Source: Myxococcaceae bacterium (GTDB lineage: Bacteria; Myxococcota; Myxococcia; Myxococcales; Myxococcaceae). Taken from it: DNA of 33,164 nucleotides. The stretch spans positions 1 through 33,164 of the forward strand of contig JAEUJP010000165.1 in NCBI GenBank assembly GCA_016793725.1. The letters run 5' to 3'. The notes below the pieces were generated by a model. The model searched no databases and was not told the origin of the DNA. It saw only the letters and a program-made list of their open reading frames with translations. Of the stretch, positions 9,546 to 17,437 are shown in pieces (the first letter of the stretch is position 1; each line of letters opens with the position of its first letter). Both the position numbers and the translations under genes were made by a program.

Positions 9546-9986
9546 GTGAAGCTCAAGGTCATCTCAATCGGCAAAGACCGGTCGGGGCTGTTCGCTCCGG
9601 GCGTCGAAGAGTACGCGGGGCGGCTGCAGCACTACACGAAGACGACGCTGGTCGAGCTGCCCGAATCGAAGAACCTGTCGGCCGAGGGTGAGGCGACGCT
9701 CGGCAAGCTGGGCGAGCGCGACGTGCTGGTGGCGCTCGACGAGCGGGGCCGAGCGCTCTCGTCGGTCGAGCTGTCGCAGTGGCTCGCGAAGCAGCTGCAG
9801 GGCGGCCGAGACCTGGCGTTCGCGATCGGCGGTGACGAGGGGCTGGCTCCGGCGGTGCGAGAGAAGGCGGCGCTGGTCTTGAGCCTGTCGCGCATGACGC
9901 TGCCGCACCGGCTGGCGAGGCTGGTGCTGCTCGAGCAGGTGTACCGCGCGTTCACGCTCGTGCGCGGGGAGCCGTACCACAAGTGA
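9546..9986 (+). CDS. rlmH: 23S rRNA pseudouridine-1915 N3-methyltransferase RlmH
   Basis: RlmH is a SPOUT-fold, SAM-dependent methyltransferase acting on pseudouridine 1915 in helix 69 of 23S rRNA on assembled 70S ribosomes. The 146-aa protein has the knot signatures FAIGGDEGL (SAM site) and the C-terminal [18 protein letters not shown] followed by VYRAF..RGEPYHK, ending as the family normally does. The start is GTG 9546, 12 nt after the rsfS stop. The rsfS-rlmH pair is a widespread conserved arrangement, which supports both calls. The stop TGA lies within GTGA (9983-9986), coupling it to the next gene. Confidence 0.96.
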   Translation: MKLKVISIGKDRSGLFAPGVEEYAGRLQHYTKTTLVELPESKNLSAEGEATLGKLGERDVLVALDERGRALSSVELSQWLAKQLQGGRDLAFAIGGDEGLAPAVREKAALVLSLSRMTLPHRLARLVLLEQVYRAFTLVRGEPYHK

Positions 9987-10639
9987 TCGAGCTGTCGCTC
10001 AGCGGCCGCGGGCCCCGCCGCGCGTTCGTGTTCGACGAGCACCGGTTCGCGCTGCCGTGCTGGGCGGCCGAGCCGGGGCCGGCGGTGCTGGTGTCGTTCG
10101 ACCGGCACTTCGACACGGTGCCGAACGTGAACGCCCTGCAACCGGGCGAGTCGCTCGAGACGTTCACGCGCGAGCGTCTCGACCGGCGCAACTACGACCA
10201 CATCCCCGCGGCGCTGCAGTGTGGGGTGCTGTCGAGCGCGATACTCATCGCGCGGGCGCGGCCTCAGGGCAGCGCGCTCGACGCGCGGTACGTGCACGCG
10301 CCGACGCTCGACGTGCTGCTCGAAGGGCCCGACCGGGCGCGGGCGTTCGAGCTGCTCGAGGCCGCGAAGCGGGTGGTGCTCGACTTCGACCTCGACTGCT
10401 TCACGACGCCGAGCGACGCCGACCCGACGACGGCGGTGCCATGGCCGCTCGAGCTGATTCGTGAGCACGTGCTGCCGCGCGGGGCAGAGGGGTTCTGGGA
10501 GCTCGCGCTGAAGCGCTGCGACGTGCTGACGTTCGCGCGCGAGCCGAAGCACACCGGCGGGCTCGTGGCGTCGGGGCGGCTGTTCGAGGCGGCGGCGCAG
10601 GTGGTGTTCGTCGAGCTTCTCGGGGCTGACCTGCCGTAG
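9983..10639 (+). CDS. UPF0489-like protein with arginase/deacetylase-type metal motifs
   Basis: This 218-aa protein starts at the GTG overlapping the rlmH stop. Two acidic clusters stand out: SFDRHFD (residues 38-44) and [10 protein letters not shown] (D134, D136, D138). Together they resemble the 'DxHxD' and 'DxDxD' metal ligands of the arginase/histone-deacetylase fold, as found in the UPF0489 family. I infer a metal-dependent hydrolase of unknown substrate, probably cytoplasmic as no signal is visible. The 4-nt overlap suggests co-translation with RlmH, but no functional link to rRNA methylation is known to me. The following gene converges, with 47 nt between the stops. Confidence 0.65.
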   Translation: MIELSLSGRGPRRAFVFDEHRFALPCWAAEPGPAVLVSFDRHFDTVPNVNALQPGESLETFTRERLDRRNYDHIPAALQCGVLSSAILIARARPQGSALDARYVHAPTLDVLLEGPDRARAFELLEAAKRVVLDFDLDCFTTPSDADPTTAVPWPLELIREHVLPRGAEGFWELALKRCDVLTFAREPKHTGGLVASGRLFEAAAQVVFVELLGADLP

Positions 10640-10686
10640 GGCGCGTAGGCACAGCGATGGGCCCCGTAGCGTCGGGGCGGCCCCCG

Positions 10687-12222
10687 CTACTTCACCTTCT
10701 TCGGCAGCGCCTGCTTGCGCGCGGCATCGAACCCCTCCCACGGGTCGCCCTTTCGCGCGGGCACGGTGAGCATCGTCAGCGCTCTGGGGCTCACCTTCGC
10801 GAGCTCTTTCCACGTCAGGGGGCACGAGACCGTCGCGCCCTCGCGCGCGCGGGGCGACCACGCAGCGACCGCCGTCGAGCCGCGACCGTTGCGCAGGTAG
10901 TCGACGAAAATCTTCCCGCCGCGCGCCGCCTTGCGCACGTTCGTCGTGTACTTGTCGGGTGCGTCGCGCTCGACGGCCTCGGCGAGCGCCTTCGCGAACG
11001 CCTTGAAGGGCTCCCAGCCCTGTTTCGGCGCGCACGGCACCACGACGTGCAGCCCCTTGCCGCCCGTCGTCTTCACGAACGACTCGAGCTTCATGCCGGC
11101 GAGCCGCTCGCGCAGCTCGACCGCGGCCTCGACCACCCGCTCGAACGGCAGCGCCTCGTCGGGGTCGAAGTCGATGACGAGCTGGTCTGGCTTCTCGATG
11201 TTCTTCGAGTGACAGCCCCACGTGTGCAGCTCGAGCACGCCAGACTGCGCCAGCGCGATGACCCCTTCAGCATCATCGATGCTCACCCAGTCGCCGCCCA
11301 GGTGAACCTGCGGCGGCAGCGGCGTCGAGCCGTGCTTCTGAAAGAAGCACTTCGTGCGCCCGTCGGGGCAGCGCAAGAGCGCCATCGGCCGGCCCTTCAC
11401 GTGCTCGAGCAGCCGGTCGGCCATGGTCGCGTAGTACGCAATCACCGCGGCCTTCGTGAGCCCGTTCTCGGGGTAGAAGACCTTCTCGAGGTTCGTGAGC
11501 TTCACCTTCGTCGGTATCTGCTTCACGAGCTCTGAGATTGACGGGCCCTCGCGGTTGCTGTGCCAGACGCGGTCTTTCGACTGCGCGATCTCATCGAGCG
11601 AGCGCCCCGTCGCCACGCTCTTGTCGAGCAGCGTCACGTCTTCATCGCGCGCGTCGGCGTCGCGCCCCTTGAAGATGAGCCACGGGTCGCTCTTGCCCTC
11701 GGGCTTCATGCGCACCATGTGGAACTTGCCCTTCAGCTTCTCGCCGTGAAGGTCGAACACCAGCTTGCCGCGCTTGAGGCTCTCGCGCGGGTCACCTTCG
11801 GCCTCGTCGGGTGTCCAGGTGCCACGGTCCCACACCATCACCGTGCCGCCGCCGTACTCACCCTTGGGAATGATGCCCTCGAAGTCGCCGTAGTCGAGCG
11901 GGTGGTCTTCGGTGCGCGCGCCGAAGCGCTTCTCGTTCGCGCGCATGCTCACGCCCTTCGGCACCGCCCAGCTCAAGAGCACCCCGTCGAGCTCGAGGCG
12001 GAAGTCGTAGTGCAGCCGCGACGCGTGGTGCTTCTGCACCACGAACGAGTAGCCGGTCGCGCTCGGCTTGCCGCCCGCGGGCTCGGGCGTCTTCCCGAAA
12101 TCGCGCATCGCGCGGTACTTCGCGAGCTTCTCGTCGGCGCCGTCAGCCACGCGTCGGCCTCGCCGAGCAGCGGGCCGCCGGCGCTTCTTGCCGCGGCGCT
12201 GTGACGTCACACGGCGCTTCAT
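10687..12222 (-). CDS. ligD: LigD-like PE-POL protein lacking the ATP-dependent ligase domain
   Basis: This 511-aa protein combines two of the three LigD modules used in bacterial non-homologous end joining. The 3'-phosphoesterase domain (~55-200) has H65/H66, H71, D73 and R75 in the KHHASRLHYDFRLE stretch and H107 in RTEDHPLDYGDFEG. The primase-polymerase domain (~240-505) has LTNLEKVFYPENG, HTWGCHS, the metal-binding D351/D353 in IDFDPD, KTTGGKGLHVVVP and D441 in FVDYLRNGRG. The central ligase module is absent: only ~40 residues separate the domains and there is no ligase KxDG lysine motif. The first ~28 residues are Arg/Lys-rich. It would trim 3' ends and add nucleotides but not seal nicks. 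No ku gene is in the window. It is the last gene of the minus-strand treZ group. Confidence 0.9.
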   Translation of the reverse strand: MKRRVTSQRRGKKRRRPAARRGRRVADGADEKLAKYRAMRDFGKTPEPAGGKPSATGYSFVVQKHHASRLHYDFRLELDGVLLSWAVPKGVSMRANEKRFGARTEDHPLDYGDFEGIIPKGEYGGGTVMVWDRGTWTPDEAEGDPRESLKRGKLVFDLHGEKLKGKFHMVRMKPEGKSDPWLIFKGRDADARDEDVTLLDKSVATGRSLDEIAQSKDRVWHSNREGPSISELVKQIPTKVKLTNLEKVFYPENGLTKAAVIAYYATMADRLLEHVKGRPMALLRCPDGRTKCFFQKHGSTPLPPQVHLGGDWVSIDDAEGVIALAQSGVLELHTWGCHSKNIEKPDQLVIDFDPDEALPFERVVEAAVELRERLAGMKLESFVKTTGGKGLHVVVPCAPKQGWEPFKAFAKALAEAVERDAPDKYTTNVRKAARGGKIFVDYLRNGRGSTAVAAWSPRAREGATVSCPLTWKELAKVSPRALTMLTVPARKGDPWEGFDAARKQALPKKVK

Positions 12223-12257
12223 TCGAGGTTCCGGGCCAGGTCACGCCCCCGACGCTA

Positions 12258-12443
12258 TTACGGCCCCTGAACCGGCGGGGGCTCGTAGCGCGGGTGGCGC
12301 TCGGGCTGCTTGCTGGGCTTGGGTTCGGTGAGCTGCACCGGGTCGCTGGCGGGGAAGCTGTCGTCGAGCGCCTGGTCGAGCTTGTCTTGCTGGTGCTCGA
12401 GGTCGGCCTTCTTCTTCTTCTGGTTCTTCTTGCGCGCGTTCAT
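12258..12443 (-). CDS. Small charged protein with DSFPASDP motif
   Basis: This 61-aa protein starts Lys-rich (MNARKKNQKKKKADLEHQQDK), continues with an amphipathic segment (LDQALDDSFPASDPVQL) and ends Pro-rich (PPPVQGP). The 'aL.dSFPASDPp' motif occurs in many small proteobacterial proteins of unknown function (from memory). The gene begins 10 nt after the debranching enzyme stop and ends 35 nt before the LigD-like start, so all three are probably on one transcript. No signal or membrane segment is present, and it is likely partly disordered. Function unknown. Confidence 0.65.
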   Translation of the reverse strand: MNARKKNQKKKKADLEHQQDKLDQALDDSFPASDPVQLTEPKPSKQPERHPRYEPPPVQGP

Positions 12444-12453
12444 GACAGATCGA

Positions 12454-14487
12454 CTAACCGACGCCCTCGAGGGCAGCCACCTTCAACCACACGCGTAGCG
12501 TCTCGGCGACGCTCCACGCCTGCGAGGCACAGCCGCGCGGCGCATAAGGCGCGGTCGCATCGAAGATTTCGCTGATGCTGCCGAGCCCCGCGTGCTGCAG
12601 GTGCTCGACGAGGCCCGCGAGCGTCTGCCTCGCCTCGCCGGTGTCGTTCGAGCTCTTGAGCAGCGCGTCGACGTAGTGACCCATGAGCCACGGCCACACG
12701 GTGCCCTGGTGGTACGCGGCGTCGCGCGAGCGCAGGTCGCCGAAGTACGTCGCCTTGAAGTCGGGCGCGCGCGGCGAGAGCGTGCGCAGCCCGAACGGCG
12801 TGAGCAGCTCGCGGCGCACGACGCTCAGCACGGCCGGCCAGCGCGCCTTGTCGAGCACGGGGTGCGAGAGCGAAATCGAGAACACCTGGTTGGGCCGAAT
12901 GCTCGCGTCATCGCCGCCGCCCTCGCCGTCGACGACGTCGAAGAGGCAGCCGGCCGCCTCGTTCCAGAAGCGGGCGTTGAACGACGTGCGCGTGCGCTCG
13001 GCGTGCTGCGCGAAGAAGGCGGCGTCAGCGCCAGTGGTGGGGGCCCAGGTTTCCATCAGCTTGAGCGCGTTGAACCACAGCGCGCTCAGCTCGACGGCCT
13101 TGCCGCGCCGCGGGGTGACGACCCAGTCGTCGACCTTCGCGTCCATCCACGTGAGCTGGTAGCCGCCCTGCCCCTGCTTGAGCAGGCCGTCTCTCGGGTC
13201 GACGCCGATGCCGAAGCGCGTGCCCTCGAGGTGCTTCGTGATGACGTCGACGAGCGTCGGCCACAGGTCGCGCAAGAGCGCGAGGTCGCCGGTGTGCTTC
13301 AAGTACTGCTCGACGGCGTGGAAGTACCAGAGGGTCGCGTCGGCCGTGTGGTAGACGCCCTGCTGCTCGCCCTCGGGGAAGTAGTTCGGCACGAGCCCAT
13401 CGCGCACGTGGTGCTGGAAGGTGCGCAGAATGGCCGCCGCCTCGCGCGTGCGGCCGGTGCACAGCGTGAGGCCCTCGAACGAAATCATCGTGTCGCGGCC
13501 CCAGTCGGTGAACCAGTGGTAGCCGGCGATGAGGCTGCGCAGGTCTTGCCCGGTCGCGTTCGCCCACGCGGCGTCGGTCGGGCGATGTTTCGGCGCGATG
13601 ATGAACTGGTCTGCCGAGAGGGCGAGCCGCGTCGACACCGCGTCGACGCACGTCTTCTGCGCGCGCTCGATGAGCTTCGTCTCGCGCTCGAGCTCCCACT
13701 GCACGACCTCTTCGGGCCTTCGCTCGAGCGCGCCCCAGTTGTGGAGCGACGCGCAGAACGCGACCGTCTCGCCCGGCTTCACCTCACACTCGAAGTAGCC
13801 GGGGCTGGTCAGCACCTCGGTGGCGGGCAGGCCGCGCTCGACCTCGATGCGGTAGAGCAGCTTCTGCGAGCGCTCGGTGAGGGCCGTGAACGGCTGTGCG
13901 CAGGCGCTCACGAGCTTGAGCTTCAGCTGCGGCGCACGCTCGTGCAGGGCGATGGCGACGCCGTGCTCTTCGAGGTGAACCGCGTGGCGAACGAGATCAT
14001 CGTGCGGCGCGAGGTCATGCGGCCGAAAGCACGGGTAGGGCCGCAGCTTCAGCTTCACCGCCAGCCCCGACACGTGCGTGTACACGACGTAGACCGTGCT
14101 CTCGTTGTGCACGAACACGATGCGCTTCAAGAGCTCGACGCCGGCGACCTCGAGGCGCCACTCGGGCACGAGGCCGTTCAGCTTGAACGACCTCAGGTAG
14201 CGCAGCGCGGGCAGCTGCAGCTCGCCGCCCGGGTGCTCGGAGCCGCTCAGGTCGATCGAGCGGTCGCCGACGACGACGGCATCGTCCATTCGCGCCAGCA
14301 TCACGGTGCGGCCGAAGTCGGCGAGCGAGGGCACGAACAGGCCGTGGTACTTGCGCGTGTTGCACAGCCCGACGGTGCCCGACGCGTAGCCTCCGAGGCC
14401 GTTGGTGACGAGCCACTCGTCGTGCAGCGCGGCATCTTCGGCGCCGGTGGCGGGCGGCCTCCACTCGAGCTGCGGCAGGGTCTTCAT
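12454..14487 (-). CDS. GH133-type amylo-alpha-1,6-glucosidase (glycogen debranching enzyme)
   Basis: This 677-aa protein has an N-terminal GDE_N-like beta domain (DEWLVTNGLGGYASGTVG, NTRKYHGLFV at ~24-50) and a C-terminal alpha/alpha-barrel. Barrel motifs include the GYHWF..WGRDTMISFEGL stretch, FPEGEQQGVYHTADATLWY, QLTWMDAKVDDWVVTPR and YHQGTVWPWLMGHY. It should hydrolyse alpha-1,6-linked glucosyl stubs in glycogen or limit dextrins. Length and motifs are normal for archaeal/bacterial GH133 enzymes. The ATG at 14487 overlaps the treZ stop (ATGA), so the two are translationally coupled. It complements GlgX in supplying linear maltodextrins for TreY/TreZ. Cytoplasmic. Confidence 0.93.
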   Translation of the reverse strand: MKTLPQLEWRPPATGAEDAALHDEWLVTNGLGGYASGTVGLCNTRKYHGLFVPSLADFGRTVMLARMDDAVVVGDRSIDLSGSEHPGGELQLPALRYLRSFKLNGLVPEWRLEVAGVELLKRIVFVHNESTVYVVYTHVSGLAVKLKLRPYPCFRPHDLAPHDDLVRHAVHLEEHGVAIALHERAPQLKLKLVSACAQPFTALTERSQKLLYRIEVERGLPATEVLTSPGYFECEVKPGETVAFCASLHNWGALERRPEEVVQWELERETKLIERAQKTCVDAVSTRLALSADQFIIAPKHRPTDAAWANATGQDLRSLIAGYHWFTDWGRDTMISFEGLTLCTGRTREAAAILRTFQHHVRDGLVPNYFPEGEQQGVYHTADATLWYFHAVEQYLKHTGDLALLRDLWPTLVDVITKHLEGTRFGIGVDPRDGLLKQGQGGYQLTWMDAKVDDWVVTPRRGKAVELSALWFNALKLMETWAPTTGADAAFFAQHAERTRTSFNARFWNEAAGCLFDVVDGEGGGDDASIRPNQVFSISLSHPVLDKARWPAVLSVVRRELLTPFGLRTLSPRAPDFKATYFGDLRSRDAAYHQGTVWPWLMGHYVDALLKSSNDTGEARQTLAGLVEHLQHAGLGSISEIFDATAPYAPRGCASQAWSVAETLRVWLKVAALEGVG

Positions 14488-16283
14488 CGGGGGGTGGTCT
14501 CCAGCACGGTGCAGGCACGGCCCTGAACGCGCCAGGGGCCGAGGCCGTCGCTCGCGAAGGCGCCGCGGCCGCCGAAGCGGCTGAGCTCCGATGAGAAGGC
14601 GAGCTTCCACTTCATGCCGGGCGGGGGCGCGAGCAGCGGCTCCGAGGGCACGTTGAGCTGCCGGTCGTTCGCGAAGTCGAGCACGACGAGGTGGTCGGGC
14701 CAGCGCAGGCAGCACGAGGCGGCGCCGAGCACGGCGGCGTCGAAGTGGGCGTCGTGCTTCACGATGCGTCTGCGCAGGGCGAGGAGCTCCTGGTGAAAGC
14801 GCAAGGCGGCGCTGTCTTTCGCCTGCGACAGGTCGAGGCGGCTCGCGTCGAAGGCGGGGCGGCCGAGCGGCGGCTGCGCGCCCTCTTCGTAGATGGCGTT
14901 GCGGGCGGTGACGAACTGCGAGAGGAAGTCGCGGCGGCCCTTCGCGATGGCCTGCGCGAGCTCGTCGCCGTGGTCGACGAAGAAGTAGAACGGCTGCGGC
15001 GCGAAGTACTCCTGCCCCATGAAGAGCATCGGGGTCTGCGGCGCGAGCAGAAAGAACGACGTGAGCGCGCGGGTGAGACTGTCGCCGCCGAGCGCGTGGA
15101 GCCGCCGGCCGTCGAGGCTGTTCGCGATCTGGTCGTGGTTCTGGAGCGCGAAGATGGCGCGCTCGTGCGGCACCTGGCGCAGCGGCGTGCCGCGGGGGTG
15201 CTTCTGCCAGGCGTAGTACTGCCCCTGGTAGATGGAGTTGCGCAGCACGCAGGCGACGAGCTCGCGCACGCTGCCCTCGTAGTCTTGCATGTAGCCTTCG
15301 GCGCCGCCCGACGCGATGACGCGGCCGACGTGGTGAAAGTCGTCGACCCAGATGGCGTCGAGACCGTCGTCGAGCAGCTTCGCGTCTTGGCGCTCGCTCT
15401 CGCCGGTGAGAAAGACCGAGCGGCCGCCGGCGGCGTCGCGCGCGGCCCTCGCGATGCTCTTGACGATGTGCTCTTCGGAGGCGTCGAAGAGGTTCTGCGT
15501 CGCGTCGAGGCGCAGGCCGTCGAGGTGGTACTCCGAGACCCACGCCGCCGCGTTCGCGGTGACGAAGCGGCGCACGTGCTTCGCGTTTTCGCCGTCGAAG
15601 TCGAGCGGCGCGCCCCACTCGTCGGGGTACTTGTGCGTGTGGTACTCGGCGAACTGGCCGAGGTAGTTCCCGTCGGGGCCGAGGTGGTTGTAGACGACGT
15701 CGAGAATGACGCCGAGGCCGAGCGCGTGTGCGCGGTCGACGAGGCGGCGCAGGTCGTCGGGCGTGCCGTAGTTGTGGTTCGGCGCGAAGAGCGCGACGCC
15801 GTCGTAGCCCCAGTTGAAGGTGCCCGGGCAGTCGTGCAGCGGCATGAGCTCGAGCAGGGTGACGCCGAGCTCCTTGAGGTAGGGGAGCCGCTCGGTGAGC
15901 GCGGCGTACGTGCCCTCTTTCGTGAAGGCGCCGACGTGGAGCTCGTAGATGACGTGGCCGTGGGGGCCGGCGCCCTTCCAGTCGGCGTCGCCCCACCTGT
16001 AGCGCGAGGGGTCGACGACCTCGGAGGGGCCATGCGGGCCCTCGGGCTGAAAGCGCGAGCACGGGTCGGGAAAGGCGTCGCCGCCGTCGACCTTGAGCGT
16101 GTAGCGCTGGCCGGGCTCGGCCTTGAGCAGGGCCGAGAACATGCCGTCGGGGCCGGGCTCCAAGGGGAAGTCGCGACCGTCGAGCACGACGTCGACGCGC
16201 TTGCGCTTGGGGGCCCAGACCGAGAAGCGGACACGACCGTCACCGTCGGGCACAGCTCCGAGCTCCTGCATTCGGCTGAGCAT
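14484..16283 (-). CDS. treZ: Malto-oligosyltrehalose trehalohydrolase
   Basis: TreZ (GH13) cleaves the alpha-1,4 bond next to the terminal trehalosyl unit made by TreY, releasing trehalose. From ATG 16283 it is 599 aa. It has an N-terminal CBM48-like domain (VRFSVWAPKRKRVDVVL), HVIYELHVGAFTKEGTY, GVTLLELMPL, and [17 protein letters not shown]. The catalytic set is D260 in DGLRLDATQ (nucleophile), E295 in LTGESER (acid/base) and D384 in ALQNHDQIAN. The start is uncertain: ATG 16271 (MQELGAV) is equally possible and 16358 would overlap the divergent gene. Neither candidate has a strong Shine-Dalgarno. Its stop overlaps the start of the debranching enzyme. Confidence 0.92.
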   Translation of the reverse strand: MLSRMQELGAVPDGDGRVRFSVWAPKRKRVDVVLDGRDFPLEPGPDGMFSALLKAEPGQRYTLKVDGGDAFPDPCSRFQPEGPHGPSEVVDPSRYRWGDADWKGAGPHGHVIYELHVGAFTKEGTYAALTERLPYLKELGVTLLELMPLHDCPGTFNWGYDGVALFAPNHNYGTPDDLRRLVDRAHALGLGVILDVVYNHLGPDGNYLGQFAEYHTHKYPDEWGAPLDFDGENAKHVRRFVTANAAAWVSEYHLDGLRLDATQNLFDASEEHIVKSIARAARDAAGGRSVFLTGESERQDAKLLDDGLDAIWVDDFHHVGRVIASGGAEGYMQDYEGSVRELVACVLRNSIYQGQYYAWQKHPRGTPLRQVPHERAIFALQNHDQIANSLDGRRLHALGGDSLTRALTSFFLLAPQTPMLFMGQEYFAPQPFYFFVDHGDELAQAIAKGRRDFLSQFVTARNAIYEEGAQPPLGRPAFDASRLDLSQAKDSAALRFHQELLALRRRIVKHDAHFDAAVLGAASCCLRWPDHLVVLDFANDRQLNVPSEPLLAPPPGMKWKLAFSSELSRFGGRGAFASDGLGPWRVQGRACTVLETTPR

Positions 16284-16297
16284 GAAGCTGTGCGTAA

Positions 16298-16316
16298 CGG
16301 CCGCACAGGGCGGCCG
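16298..16316. promoter_or_regulatory. Dyad in the divergent treZ / glycosyltransferase interval
   Basis: CGGCCGC (16298-16304) and GCGGCCG (16310-16316) form a perfect 7-bp inverted repeat around 5 nt. It lies in the ~70-nt gap between the divergent starts, so it could be an operator for either gene. GC-rich dyads arise easily by chance here. Confidence 0.25.
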
Positions 16317-16356
16317 CTGCATGGCACGGCGTTTGGAATCGAAAGGGCGCATGACC

Positions 16357-17436
16357 ATGTCGCGGGAAGCAGACCTGATCTGCCTTTCTTCTCAACGTTG
16401 GGACCCGGTACTTCAGCGAACCAGCCACTTGATGGAGCGAAGCGCGTACGAGCGGCGCGTTTTTTTCGTCGAGGAGCCGGATTTTCACGACGGCACGGCC
16501 ACCCTCGAGGTCACCGAGACGGATCAGGGCGTCATTCGGGTGGTACCAAAACTGCCTCACGGCAGCACCGACGTCGCAGCGCAGCTGAAGCGGCTCATCG
16601 ACGCGATGATGGTCGGGTCCGAAATTCGTAACTACGACCTCTGGTACACCGGCGCGTCGGCCCTGGAGTGGACGAGGCACCTCACGCCCGGCGTCACCGT
16701 CTACGACGTGCACGACACCCCGTCGCCCGGGCTGCTCGCCGTCGCCGACGTCGTCTTCACCAGCCGCCACAGCACCTATCAGGCGCTGCGCACGCAGCAC
16801 TCCGCCGTCTTCGCGTTTCCCAGCAGCGTCGACGTGATGCACTTCGCCCGGGCGCGCCCGAGGCAGCCCGACCTCGCGTGTCAGGCCACCATTCCCGGCC
16901 CGCGCATCGGCTGCTTCGGCGGCGTCGACGCCCGGCTCGACTTCGCGCTGCTCGACCGCGTGTCGCAGCTCCAGCCGCGCTGGCACATCATGCTCGTCGG
17001 GCAGGTGACCTCGTGGGAGGCCTTCGAGCTGCCGCGCCGGCAGAACATTCACTGGCTGCACGGCCGCAAGTACAGCGAGCTGCCGCAGCTCATCGCCGGG
17101 TGGGACGTCGGCATTCTGCCGTACAAGGTCGACTCAAGAACGCAGTCGCTCGTGAACCCCGAGAAGGCCGCCGAGCTGCTCGCGGCGGGCCGGCCCGTGG
17201 TCTCGACGCCGCTGCCCGACGTGCTGCACCCGTACGGTGACCTGCACCTGGTGCGCACGGCGGCCGACGCCGAGAGCTTCGTGGCCCAGGTGAAGGCGGC
17301 GATGGTCGAAGAGCGCGCGGCGCGGCTGCAGCGGTGTGACGCGTTTCTCGCCGCGATGTCGTGGGACACGACGTGGCAGCGCATGATGAACGCCATCGCC
17401 GACGTGCCGTCGCGGCGCATGGCCAGGGCGGCATGA
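16357..17436 (+). CDS. GT-B fold glycosyltransferase
   Basis: This ~359-aa protein resembles bacterial GT1/GT4-like enzymes that open 'ADLICLS..RWD.V.QR..HL' and carry RVFFVEEPDF. Further motifs are DLWYTGASALEWTRHL, VTVYDVHDTP, ADVVFTSRHSTYQAL, FPSSVDVMHFARAR, WDVGILPYKVDSRTQSLVNP and the donor-site EKAAELLAAGRPVVSTPLPD. It probably transfers a sugar from a nucleotide donor during surface or polysaccharide synthesis; the substrate is unknown. AAGGG (16343-16347) is 9 nt before ATG 16357, which I prefer, although ATG 16351 (MTMSREAD) is also possible. One base separates its stop from the next start. It is divergent from treZ. Confidence 0.85.
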   Translation: MSREADLICLSSQRWDPVLQRTSHLMERSAYERRVFFVEEPDFHDGTATLEVTETDQGVIRVVPKLPHGSTDVAAQLKRLIDAMMVGSEIRNYDLWYTGASALEWTRHLTPGVTVYDVHDTPSPGLLAVADVVFTSRHSTYQALRTQHSAVFAFPSSVDVMHFARARPRQPDLACQATIPGPRIGCFGGVDARLDFALLDRVSQLQPRWHIMLVGQVTSWEAFELPRRQNIHWLHGRKYSELPQLIAGWDVGILPYKVDSRTQSLVNPEKAAELLAAGRPVVSTPLPDVLHPYGDLHLVRTAADAESFVAQVKAAMVEERAARLQRCDAFLAAMSWDTTWQRMMNAIADVPSRRMARAA

Positions 17437-17437
17437 C

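Noticed and set aside
12592..14526. Long plus-strand ORF opposite the GH133 debrancher (and a similar one opposite treZ)
   Set aside because: Arg/Ala/Val/Glu-rich shadow translation caused by GC-biased codons. The minus strand carries fully conserved enzyme motifs.
14488..16062. Extension of the GH133 minus-strand ORF upstream of 14487
   Set aside because: The upstream part is an Arg/Pro-rich frame inside treZ. The conserved protein begins at ATG 14487, which overlaps the treZ stop.
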